In this document: positions 1-7,475 of the stretch, in pieces
Layout of the letters: each line of letters starts with the position of its first letter
How positions within the stretch are numbered: the stretch's first letter is position 1
Assembly (NCBI GenBank): GCA_002389675.1
Contig: DGQF01000009.1
Coordinates: 202,845-266,844, forward strand
DNA from: Gammaproteobacteria bacterium UBA4421
GTDB lineage: Bacteria; Pseudomonadota; Gammaproteobacteria; Pseudomonadales; Azotimanducaceae
Direction of reading: 5' to 3'
Length of the DNA stretch: 64,000 nt
Notes under the pieces: model-generated
What the model was told of the DNA's origin: nothing
The model's database searches: none
Seen by the model: only the letters and a program-made list of their open reading frames with translations
Position numbers and translations under genes: made by a program

Positions 1-72
1 ATTATTTTTATATTTGGTATTTTCTGAATATATTATTTATTTTTTTGGTTATTGCGACATATGAACATCTCT
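1..72. other. AT-rich left-edge region after the gamma-glutamyltransferase stop
   Basis: A 72-base stretch, mostly A and T, that holds no gene. I see no clear terminator hairpin in it. Its composition is much more AT-rich than the neighbouring coding DNA. Confidence 0.4.
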
Positions 73-1638
73 TCAATAACCCCCCACATAACCCTCTTTA
101 CGATGATCCGAACCACCCACATAGCCTTGCGACATCCGCTGTATCAGCTGAGCCCCCCCATAGGTACTTTCATGTGTATCGGGAACAAGAACGTGTCCCA
201 TCGCCGCCAGAGACTCCGCCACCGCCGGATCAAAGCCGGGCTCCAGACTTAGCTTTAGATCAGGATGAATAAACCAACGCGGCGCATCACTGGCCGCTTG
301 CGGATTCTGCAGGTGGTCGAATATACGAGTCACCATCTGCACATGGCCTTGATGCTGCATATGCCCCCCCATGACACCAAAGCTCAAAATCGGCGCGCCG
401 CCCGAGGTTACAAAACCAGGTATTATGGTGTGAAACGGGCGCTTACGCGGCCCTACGCAATTGGGATGAGCAGGATCTAAGACAAATCCGGACCCTCGAT
501 TTTGCATGCTGATCCCTGTCTCGGGAATCACCACACCCGAACCAAAGGCAAAATAGTTCGATTGTATGAAAGACACCATCATACCCGAAGCGTCTGCAGC
601 ACTCAGACATACAGTGTCTGGGCTCGTTGGCAGCTCAGCCACCGGGTAATTTTCCGCTCGTGGCCCTATACGCTGCGCTGCATCCGCCAATGCAGCGGGC
701 TCAAGCAGCGCCTCAATACTCACGGTCATCGCCCGCGGATCCGCAAAATGTTTCTGCGCTGCCACGATCGCAATCTTCATCGCCTCAACCTGCTGATGGA
801 CCCAGCGCGCAGAATCTACAATTTCAGGGTCAAGATGTCGCAATATCCCCAGTGCGATTTGGGCTGCCAGCCCTTGCCCATTAGGCGGAATTTCATGCAC
901 CGTAACCTTTCGATAATCTATTGCCGTGGGCTGAACCCAAAGAGCCTCGTGGCTTTCCAGATCCGCCCGATTCATGACACCACCCGACCGAGTCGATGCC
1001 GCAACGATCGCATCCGCAATCTTGCCTCGATAAAAGCTCTCACCATGAGAATGGGCAATCTGCTCTAAAGTTCTCGCCAATTCGGGGCGATAGAACTTTT
1101 CGCCGGCAGCAGGTGCAGGCAAAAAGTGGGCTGCGAAGTCATCATACTGCCGGTATCGAGAAGCCAGCAACTGCCAGTAATGTGCCGACTTTGGTCCCAC
1201 ATAAAATCCATCTTGCGCATACCGAATCGCGGGCTCGAATAAATCAGCAAAAGGCAGGCAACCATAGCGATTGGAGAGGCTAACCCACGCGCTCACCGCC
1301 CCGGGCACAGTAACCGCATCCCAACCCAAATCAGGCATTTTCTCGCGCCCCGCGAATCGGGACAAATGCCAACCTGCAGGCGCACAGCCCGAGGCATTTA
1401 AACCCACCACCTTCTGCCCATCCCAGAGCATGCAAAATGCATCGCTGCCAACACCGTTGTTATTCGGTTCAACAACCGTGAGGGTAATCGCACTTGCCAA
1501 TGCAGCATCTACCGCATTACCACCCCGGGCCAACATAGTCAGACCCGCCTGAGTCGCCAGCGGTTGCGAGGTCGCCACCATGTTATCCGCACTCACCGGT
1601 GCCCGCTGAGCCGGATAAGGTTGACTCACGTCATACAT
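73..1638 (-). CDS. gamma-glutamyltransferase family protein
   Basis: A 521-residue N-terminal-nucleophile hydrolase of the gamma-glutamyltransferase family, which cleaves or transfers gamma-glutamyl groups from glutathione and related amides. The N-terminal part carries the family stretch with ARGGNAVDAA near residues 37-46. The expected autocatalytic threonine lies at about residue 342 in the motif DTVCLSAAD, aligning with TTHYSVVD of E. coli Ggt. The downstream FGSG and QNRGSGF segments also fit. Length is close to normal for the family. I see no strong signal peptide, so a cytoplasmic place is likely. The start is chosen at the ATG at 1638; an in-frame TTG at 1656 is possible, and neither has a convincing ribosome site. 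It is last in a minus-strand group behind two CMD-like genes, 29 bases after the selenoprotein stop. The substrate is not known and need not be glutathione. Confidence 0.85.
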   Translation of the reverse strand: MYDVSQPYPAQRAPVSADNMVATSQPLATQAGLTMLARGGNAVDAALASAITLTVVEPNNNGVGSDAFCMLWDGQKVVGLNASGCAPAGWHLSRFAGREKMPDLGWDAVTVPGAVSAWVSLSNRYGCLPFADLFEPAIRYAQDGFYVGPKSAHYWQLLASRYRQYDDFAAHFLPAPAAGEKFYRPELARTLEQIAHSHGESFYRGKIADAIVAASTRSGGVMNRADLESHEALWVQPTAIDYRKVTVHEIPPNGQGLAAQIALGILRHLDPEIVDSARWVHQQVEAMKIAIVAAQKHFADPRAMTVSIEALLEPAALADAAQRIGPRAENYPVAELPTSPDTVCLSAADASGMMVSFIQSNYFAFGSGVVIPETGISMQNRGSGFVLDPAHPNCVGPRKRPFHTIIPGFVTSGGAPILSFGVMGGHMQHQGHVQMVTRIFDHLQNPQAASDAPRWFIHPDLKLSLEPGFDPAVAESLAAMGHVLVPDTHESTYGGAQLIQRMSQGYVGGSDHRKEGYVGGY

Positions 1639-1667
1639 CGAGTTGAGCCAAGGCAAACATCATCTAT

Positions 1668-2186
1668 TTAGGCTTTACTGCCCGGCGTAGGGACCACAGT
1701 CACCGGCATTTCTTCAGGCTCACATCCAAGCGCAATAAGCACTTTAGACATCCCCAAGAACAAACCAACCCCTAAACCCAGCTCGACCCGCTGGGCCTGC
1801 GTATAGTGGAGCGAAAGCTGCGCCTTCAGCTCGTCATTTAAGGCCTGGGGAATACCCACCAGCGCGTCTGTTAAGGCCAAAGCCGCAATCTCATGAGGTG
1901 CCAGCGTCTGCGCATAATTGTCCGCTACCAAAGCCGCCCTCGTCTCGTCCAGCCCTGCCGCACGGGCAGAGTCAAATCTCACGTTTTTTCAGTATCCACA
2001 ATCCGTCATGCGCGCATTACGCAACCGAGTCATTTCTTTTACTTCGGCAGCCACCACGCCGTTCTGCCAAAATTCGGCATATACACCGAAGAAATCTCGC
2101 ATCATCTTCGGCGCGTGAGCAGTCACTCCCGCGAACGTGGCAGGTTCTGCTGAGTCGACAGCGGGTAATCGAGGCGTTGTTGACAT
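1668..2186 (-). CDS. CMD/AhpD-like selenoprotein (CxxU), TGA recoded at 1989-1991
   Basis: Two open frames in the same phase (2186-1992 and 1988-1668) are separated by a single TGA. Read through as selenocysteine they make one 172-residue carboxymuconolactone-decarboxylase/AhpD-like protein. The TGA is codon 66 in the context TDCGY-U-KNVRFDSA. That is the CxxC redox motif of this family with the second cysteine replaced: C63-G-Y-U66. The reading frame continues without further stops and with family-like sequence to SKA at the end. A hairpin fitting a bacterial SECIS starts 17 bases after the TGA (1953-1971). The ATG at 2186 follows a GGTGA ribosome site. AhpD-like CxxC proteins act as thiol peroxidases or reductants; the role here is inference. 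The neighbour 2232-2720 is a paralogue without the CxxC. A nonsense mutation is the alternative, but its exact placement and the hairpin argue against it. Confidence 0.85.
1953..1971 (-). promoter_or_regulatory. candidate bacterial SECIS element of the CMD-like selenoprotein
   Basis: On the mRNA (minus) strand this is a 7-bp stem, CUCUGCC paired with GGCAGGG with one U-G wobble, closed by the five-base loop CGUGC. The loop begins 25 bases after the UGA and has G as its second base followed by U. These are the features expected for SelB recognition: an apical loop 16-37 bases downstream with a G in the first two positions. It lies inside the coding sequence, as bacterial SECIS elements do. Confidence 0.75.
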
Positions 2187-2231
2187 TATTTCACCATTGT
2201 TTCGTTATTGCTGACCAGCTCACCGTTATTC

Positions 2232-2720
2232 TCACAATTGCGATTCGCATTCTGGACTCGTTTCCGACTCAAGAGCTGGAATCTCGTAGACCAGCTTGAG
2301 CCGACAGTTAACATCAAAAAAAGCCAGCGCCGTTAATAACGCAACACAGCCCGGATGACCAAAATGCTGTGCTGCCGCTTGGACCTGATCATCGGTAATT
2401 TGATGAACACTATGCGGCATCTGTTCGGCGAGCTTCAGCGCAGATTGTTCACTTTCACTGAACCCGGCAATATGACCCCGGCTAAGCTGATCGTGCTCAT
2501 TAGCGGAAACACTTGCCTGTGCATCAACAATTTGAAGCTCGGCGACACAGCTGTGAATATATGCAATACGCAAACGCGTTAGCGCAAGCACGCGCCGCGG
2601 CACCAATCCATCGCGCCAGAAAGATTCATAAAACACCCGGTACTGAGCTGACAGTTGTGGCCGATGATTTAACAAACCCTCCATCGCTGAGGCGCCTGGC
2701 AAACTATCTACTATGCTCAT
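2232..2720 (-). CDS. carboxymuconolactone decarboxylase-like protein (CMD/AhpD superfamily)
   Basis: A 162-residue all-helical CMD/AhpD-superfamily protein, recognised by the LTRLRIAYIHSC segment, the SEQSALKLAEQ helix and the C-terminal LLTALAFFDVNCRLKLV. At the position of the redox motif it has HSCVAE, so only one cysteine of the CxxC pair is kept. A disulfide-cycling peroxidase reaction is therefore unlikely. It lies 45 bases upstream of the selenocysteine paralogue and is probably cotranscribed with it, and the two could form a mixed or paired enzyme. The ATG at 2720 follows a purine-rich GAGACGAGATG stretch. The true substrate is unknown. Members of this superfamily include decarboxylases, thiol reductases and proteins with no known reaction. 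Confidence 0.8.
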   Translation of the reverse strand: MSIVDSLPGASAMEGLLNHRPQLSAQYRVFYESFWRDGLVPRRVLALTRLRIAYIHSCVAELQIVDAQASVSANEHDQLSRGHIAGFSESEQSALKLAEQMPHSVHQITDDQVQAAAQHFGHPGCVALLTALAFFDVNCRLKLVYEIPALESETSPECESQL

Positions 2721-2836
2721 CGGCTCATCTCGTCTCTAGTGAATTGATCAACGCCAGCCACATTGTGGCGCTACCGGGTTGCCCAATCCTAAAAAAATAT
2801 CAGTCACATTAACACTACCCTAGCGCTCATTTGCGT

Positions 2837-4048
2837 CTATATGAAGAGGCTGGCGAGCGTCGCGGTCATTAGCGTCACCACGGACCCCCCCAGCATGCAG
2901 ATGAAAGCCGTTCGTGCAATATCATCACGCCGCTCGGGCACCAACGCGCCGAGCCCGCCGACTTGCACACCAATGGAAATAAAATTACTGAAGCCGCAAA
3001 GTGCAAAAGTTGCCACCGCTCGGGACTGATCAGAAATTTCCGAGCCTAATGCCTGAAGTTCGGCATATGCGAGGAATTCCGTCAGAAATATTTTCATCCC
3101 TAACAAATTACCTACCTGCGCAGCATCTTCAAAATCAGCGCCAATTAATAAAGCAAACGGGAAAAACAGCCACCCCAATAATCGTTGCAAAGTCAGAGCC
3201 TCACCCGCAACGTCAGGCGCAAAGCCCATCAACCAGTTCAACAACGCAATCATCGATACAAAGGCGATGAGCATGGCAATTACATTGGCAGCCAACATCA
3301 AACCGTCGGAGGCGCCTTTGGTCATCGCTTGAAACGCGTTCACCGAGTCCGAGGGCATATCCTCAACCATGCCGCCCATGGTCACCGGCGTCTCTTTCTC
3401 CGGCACTAAAATTTTGGCCACCACAAGCGCACCCGGGGCAGCCATCAATGAGCCCGTAATCAGATAACCGGCATCCGCGCCCAGCCCCACGTATACCGCC
3501 AACATACCGCCACTGATGGTCGCCATGCCAGCGGTCATCATCGCCATCAGTTCCGACCGCGTCATGGTTGGGATATACGGCTTGATCAACAGGGGCGCCT
3601 CGGTGTTCCCGATGAATACATTTGCGCAAGCGGCTAATGCTTCCGCCCCAGAGACCGGCAGTACTCGCCGCACAAGGTTGGCCATGCCACGAACCACAAG
3701 CTGCACAACGCCAAAGTGATACATCAGCGACATTAGCATCGAGAAGAAGATGATCGTCGCGGGAATCGTAAAGGCAATAAAGTGTTCCTCGTAATCACTT
3801 CCAAAGACAAACTCAGCACCCACCGCCGAGGCTTGTACAATTTGAGTAATCCCATCACTCATGCCCTGCAAAAACAATTGACCAGGCGTTGACCACAACA
3901 CAGCAACGCCAATTCCCAATTGAAGCGCCAACCCGACAAAAACGGTACGCCAAGGAATCAACCCTCTGTCGGCGGACAACAGCCAACAGATAAACAGCAA
4001 TACACCAATGGCCAACGGCACACGGAGCAAATCCAACAAATCAATCAT
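2837..4048 (-). CDS. NupC/CNT-family nucleoside transporter
   Basis: A 403-residue inner-membrane protein of the concentrative nucleoside transporter family, which moves nucleosides inward with Na+ or H+. It has the expected N-terminal helices, the signature region NVFIGNTEAPLLIKPY (GNTE at residues 147-150), the next motif MTRSELMAMMTAGMATI, and the C-terminal substrate region ALCGFSNFISIG. In characterised members the first motif is GQTE, where Gln and Glu contact the base and ribose; here Gln is Asn. The second transporter in this window keeps GQTE, so substrate preference may differ. Its start overlaps the cupin gene upstream by 8 bases, and 116 bases separate its end from the CMD-like gene. 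The exact substrate cannot be read from sequence. Confidence 0.9.
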   Translation of the reverse strand: MIDLLDLLRVPLAIGVLLFICWLLSADRGLIPWRTVFVGLALQLGIGVAVLWSTPGQLFLQGMSDGITQIVQASAVGAEFVFGSDYEEHFIAFTIPATIIFFSMLMSLMYHFGVVQLVVRGMANLVRRVLPVSGAEALAACANVFIGNTEAPLLIKPYIPTMTRSELMAMMTAGMATISGGMLAVYVGLGADAGYLITGSLMAAPGALVVAKILVPEKETPVTMGGMVEDMPSDSVNAFQAMTKGASDGLMLAANVIAMLIAFVSMIALLNWLMGFAPDVAGEALTLQRLLGWLFFPFALLIGADFEDAAQVGNLLGMKIFLTEFLAYAELQALGSEISDQSRAVATFALCGFSNFISIGVQVGGLGALVPERRDDIARTAFICMLGGSVVTLMTATLASLFI

Positions 4049-4442
4049 GGCGCTGCAAACCCCTTGTGTGAACGTCTTCTAACGACACGTAATGCTCGGG
4101 CAAAAACCGAGGTGTGCACACACATAAAAATAATAAATCCCCTTTCCCAATATTTTTGATGCGTTGCGGACAATATGCCGGGATCAGCACACAGTCACCC
4201 GGCTCTACGATGAACGGCACTCCGCCATTCAACTCCATCAATCCCTTTCCCTGCTGCACCAGATAACGCTCCGCAACACTCAACTGATGCAGCTGTGTTG
4301 TTTCACCCGGCGCAACGCGACATTCGGCCAACGACACATCCGCGCACAGCGGAGTATTCATACGCTCTGAAATTTCACAACGTTCCTGAGTATAAAATGG
4401 CGTCAGCACCTCAGGTCGGTAACGCCCGGCAAAGTCAACCAT
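4041..4442 (-). CDS. cupin-domain protein
   Basis: A 133-residue single-domain cupin. The first cupin motif is PGETTQLHQLSVAERY (residues 45-60) and the second PGDCVLIPAYCPQRI (residues 81-95), giving a small beta-barrel that usually binds one metal ion. The usual HxH pair is only partly kept: one His at 52 followed by Q-L. An upstream ATG at 4484 is in frame, but the ATG at 4442 follows a GAGG ribosome site and begins at the first conserved part, so I chose it. Its end overlaps the start of the nucleoside transporter by 8 bases, indicating translational coupling. The reaction is unknown; it might be an isomerase, a small oxygenase or a binding protein. Confidence 0.8.
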   Translation of the reverse strand: MVDFAGRYRPEVLTPFYTQERCEISERMNTPLCADVSLAECRVAPGETTQLHQLSVAERYLVQQGKGLMELNGGVPFIVEPGDCVLIPAYCPQRIKNIGKGDLLFLCVCTPRFLPEHYVSLEDVHTRGLQRHD

Positions 4443-4558
4443 AGTTGGACGCCTCTTCTGTCGTTTTATCATTTTAAATGCCACGCCAACCTGCTCAAGC
4501 CTAAACTTTCGCAGTAGTATGCCGGCGCACAGGGTACAATTTTAAACTGGACATCACC

Positions 4559-5320
4559 ATGCAGAGCATCGACGAACTATTTAACCTCAATGACGAGCGG
4601 GTGCTCGTTACGGGCGCTTCGGGCAATATTGGCCGCGCCATTGCGCGTCGCCTAAATCAGGCCGGCGCGCAAGTGGCGTTGCATTGCCACACAGGCGAGA
4701 GCCACGCATTAGCCCTGCAAGCTGAACTGGGACCAGGGGCCATTGTTGTTAAAGGCAACTTGGCAACCGAAACGGGCGTTCAAACCGTCTTTGAACAACT
4801 CACCAACGCCGGTTGTAAACTTACAGGCATCGTCAATAACGCCGCAGATCAGAGCATCGGCCGACTAGCGGAGTTGTCCTATGCGCAATGGCGCGAGACA
4901 CTCAGCACCAATCTCGACAGCATCTTTTTGACCTGCACAGCTGCTGCCAAACATATGACAGACGGTGGCTGTATCGTCAACATTTCTTCTATCGAAAGCC
5001 TCGACCCTGCGACAGGGCATGGGCACTACGCCACCAGCAAAGCCGGCTTAAATATGTTAACCCGCGCGTTGGCCTCTGAATGGGGGGCATCAAACATTCG
5101 CGTCAATAGTATTTCACCCGGACTGATTCACCGCGAGGGCATCGAAACCGCCTGGCCCGAAGGTGTTTCCCGATGGCGCGATCATGCACCGCTAAACAGA
5201 TTGGGTGAACCTGAGGATATCGCAAACGCTGCGCTATTTTTGCTGAGCAAGGCAGCTCGATGGATCACAGGCGAAAACCTGGTCGTTGACGGCGGCATGA
5301 GCACACAGAGCAAATGGTAA
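4559..5320 (+). CDS. short-chain dehydrogenase/reductase (SDR)
   Basis: A 253-residue classical SDR that should oxidise an alcohol or reduce a carbonyl with NAD(P). The cofactor motif TGASGNIG is at 18-25, the NNAA motif at 93-96, the catalytic serine in NISS near 143-144, and the YxxxK pair at Y157 and K161 (YATSK). The C-terminus carries the usual ITGENLVVDGG. It stands alone on the plus strand, divergent from the cupin gene and convergent with the GST gene that ends 16 bases away. The 116-base gap before it must hold the promoters for both directions, but I cannot pick a clear one. The substrate is unknown. Confidence 0.9.
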   Translation: MQSIDELFNLNDERVLVTGASGNIGRAIARRLNQAGAQVALHCHTGESHALALQAELGPGAIVVKGNLATETGVQTVFEQLTNAGCKLTGIVNNAADQSIGRLAELSYAQWRETLSTNLDSIFLTCTAAAKHMTDGGCIVNISSIESLDPATGHGHYATSKAGLNMLTRALASEWGASNIRVNSISPGLIHREGIETAWPEGVSRWRDHAPLNRLGEPEDIANAALFLLSKAARWITGENLVVDGGMSTQSKW

Positions 5321-5336
5321 GCAAAACCCGCTTCTT

Positions 5337-6023
5337 TCACCCGACAATGGGAGCATCTTGCGGTTGCCACTGCGGATACTTTTTCATTACCTCGTTAAAT
5401 AAACAGCTGTCTAGCATCATCTGCAGCCACTGCTGTAGCGCCGGATAACCGCATTGATCAAACCAAAGCTTATCGACAAACGCAAACTGCCGGACAAACG
5501 GAAAAATACAGACATCAGCAAGGCTTAATTGATTACCAAACAAATATGCCCGTGGGGCAAAGCTGTTCAGACGCTGCTCTAAACGTCGCAAAAACCACAG
5601 CGCGTCATCCCTCGCCTGCAGATTCAAACCTTGACTTCTTGGCGCGTATTTATAAGCGTCAAGGTGCGGTTTAAACCTGTGCTCGCAGTCTTCAATCATC
5701 TGATCCATCTGCACGCGCACTTCCGGCTCTTCACTACACCATCCTTGCGGGTCATTTTGAGCCAAAGCCCACTTCACTATTGCCATGCTTTCATCCAGCG
5801 TCTGTTCGGGCAAAAGCAAAACTGGCACAGTCCCTTTGGGAGACGCCGCCAGCAAGGCATCGGGCTTATCCTGCAACCGCACTTCTCTCATCACACAGCG
5901 TATCGTTGCATAACGCAAAGCCATGCGTGCCCTCATCGCATAAGGACATCGCCTAAAGGTAAACAAGACTGGATAGTCGCCAGTATTCAACTCAATGGTG
6001 CTCCTGTCCCTCTGCGTGGGCAT
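5337..6023 (-). CDS. glutathione S-transferase family protein with CPYA active site
   Basis: A 228-residue GST-fold protein. The thioredoxin-like N-terminal domain has FTFRRCPYAMRARMAL, with a cysteine at about residue 26 in the place of the catalytic residue. This suggests a glutaredoxin-like or omega-type reaction rather than simple conjugation. A KGTVPVLLL loop with the conserved cis-proline follows, then DESMAIVKWA, which contacts glutathione. The helical C-terminal domain holds LSLADVCIFPFVRQFA. A longer frame starts at 6101, but the ATG at 6023 precedes the first family-like residues; it overlaps the end of the FKBP gene by 32 bases. It is third in the minus-strand run SDR, FKBP, GST. 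It may repair oxidised thiols or deglutathionylate adducts. Confidence 0.85.
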   Translation of the reverse strand: MPTQRDRSTIELNTGDYPVLFTFRRCPYAMRARMALRYATIRCVMREVRLQDKPDALLAASPKGTVPVLLLPEQTLDESMAIVKWALAQNDPQGWCSEEPEVRVQMDQMIEDCEHRFKPHLDAYKYAPRSQGLNLQARDDALWFLRRLEQRLNSFAPRAYLFGNQLSLADVCIFPFVRQFAFVDKLWFDQCGYPALQQWLQMMLDSCLFNEVMKKYPQWQPQDAPIVG

Positions 6024-6474
6024 GCCGATGAGATATTTCAGTATTTGTCGCCTCCCGCACGCCATCAATTTCCACTGTGAAATGCAGGTGCTGTCCAGCA
6101 AGAGGGTGATTCATGTCGACATCAATCACTTTGCTGCCGACCTTTTTTACCGTCACACTGCGCGCGCCGTCTTTTGTGCTCAGCGAAGTTCGCATCCCTG
6201 GCTTCAAGCGATTGGGGTTCTGAAAATATTTTTTCGACAACCGCTGAATATCATTCTCTTTAGGCATTCCGTAGCCCCACTCAGGCGCAACAACAATTTC
6301 AAAACAGTCACCCTGCTCGTGACCAAGCAAACCCCGATCCAATCCTGGGATGACATTGCCAGCTCCCTGCAATATCGCAACCGCCGGTTCACCGAGCGCA
6401 TCCTCCAGTGTATTCCCCTGGCTATCCTGCATACGGTAACGAAAATGCACCACGCTATTCTTCTCTATTTTCAT
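5992..6474 (-). CDS. SlyD-like FKBP-type peptidyl-prolyl cis-trans isomerase
   Basis: A 160-residue FKBP domain protein of the SlyD/SlpA kind, which isomerises proline peptide bonds and acts as a small chaperone. It shows YRMQDSQGNTLEDA at the start, NVIPGLDRGLLGHEQGD near residues 40-56, VAPEWGYG, an insert-in-flap domain in the middle (about 75-125), and MNHPLAGQHLHFTVEI after it. The C-terminal tail HRHAHAEGQEHH is rich in histidine and resembles the metal-binding tail of SlyD. No signal peptide is present, so it is cytoplasmic. It follows the SDR gene by 32 bases and overlaps the GST gene. A role in nickel or other metal handling is possible but not shown. Confidence 0.88.
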   Translation of the reverse strand: MKIEKNSVVHFRYRMQDSQGNTLEDALGEPAVAILQGAGNVIPGLDRGLLGHEQGDCFEIVVAPEWGYGMPKENDIQRLSKKYFQNPNRLKPGMRTSLSTKDGARSVTVKKVGSKVIDVDMNHPLAGQHLHFTVEIDGVREATNTEISHRHAHAEGQEHH

Positions 6475-6506
6475 ACTGAAACGATCAACTCCTCTCTCGC
6501 AGTTAT

Positions 6507-7334
6507 TTAATGCTGAACGACATGTCCACCATCTACGTTATACGCTTGGCCAGTAATCCATGCGCCTTGGTCACTACATAAATAGGCGACCATATTCGCC
6601 ACATCTTCTCCGCTGCCGGGGCGACCCAACGGAATATTTTTGAGCAAATGACGCCACGCGTCACCGCGACCCACATCGTCCATGCGGTAAGTGTCAATAA
6701 CCCCGGGACAAATGGTGTTCACCCGAACATTATAACGACCCATCTCCCTCGCCATGGATGCTGAAAATGCCTGTATGCCTGCCTTACTAGCCGCATAAGC
6801 TGCTGTATTGGGCGGCAGCGCCTTACCCGCAATAGACGAAATATTCACTATCGCCCCCCCGGCTTCACGTTCTTTCAGAACTCGACCAAAAGCCCGACTC
6901 ATGTAAAAAGTACCATTTAAATTAACATTCATGACCTTGTGCCATTCATCCAGGGACAACTCAGTCACGGGCACCCGATCAGCCCCTCGAGCGGCACCAG
7001 CATTATTGATCACAAAATCAACACGCCCAAATCGAGACAAGGTATGCTCAACCAGCCGCTCTACTGAATCTGGGTCAGTCACGTCGCTGACCAACTCCAG
7101 CGCATCAACACCACAGCCCCGCACAGCCTCAGCCACCGACGCAATATCACGCCAATCGGCTTGCTTCTCATCCTCAGGATAGGCCTCAGGCTGCCTACCG
7201 GTGCCGGTCAATACAATATGACAGCCCGCCTGCGCTAGAGTCTGTGCAATCGGGCGGCCGATACTGCGCATCCGTCCTGCGCCCGTCACCACGGCTACCC
7301 GGCCCTCTAAGCCGCTTAATTGAAAATTCGACAT
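6507..7334 (-). CDS. short-chain dehydrogenase/reductase (SDR)
   Basis: A 275-residue classical SDR. The cofactor site is the variant TGAGRMRSIG (residues 17-26) with a slightly long loop. NNAG lies near 110-113, the catalytic serine pair at 166-167, and YAASK at 180-184. The C-terminus ends in the usual GQAYNVDGGHVV. The ATG at 7334 follows the strong ribosome site GGAGGGAG and is preferred over a frame extension to 7388. It is the first gene of the SDR-FKBP-GST run on the minus strand and divergent from the exported methyltransferase-like gene. It should act on a secondary alcohol or ketone; the substrate is unknown. Confidence 0.9.
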   Translation of the reverse strand: MSNFQLSGLEGRVAVVTGAGRMRSIGRPIAQTLAQAGCHIVLTGTGRQPEAYPEDEKQADWRDIASVAEAVRGCGVDALELVSDVTDPDSVERLVEHTLSRFGRVDFVINNAGAARGADRVPVTELSLDEWHKVMNVNLNGTFYMSRAFGRVLKEREAGGAIVNISSIAGKALPPNTAAYAASKAGIQAFSASMAREMGRYNVRVNTICPGVIDTYRMDDVGRGDAWRHLLKNIPLGRPGSGEDVANMVAYLCSDQGAWITGQAYNVDGGHVVQH

Positions 7335-7475
7335 CCCACTCCCTCCGAAAATTAAAACGATACGCCAAGCCTGACGGACAACTTCCAAATCAGTTTATTT
7401 TGCGACGCAGATTGCCATCCTAGAATGAACCTGTAGGATCCTGTTGCGTTGACATCCCCAACTAAGGATAACGCT

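Noticed and set aside
502-1068. A 188-codon open frame on the plus strand
   Set aside because: It lies wholly antisense to the gamma-glutamyltransferase gene, has no family-like sequence and no ribosome site; it is a shadow frame.
1668-2186. A pseudogene reading of the CMD-like gene caused by a nonsense mutation
   Set aside because: The only stop is TGA, it lies precisely at the redox cysteine, both sides are intact, and a SECIS-like hairpin follows. A random nonsense mutation would be unlikely to fit all of these.
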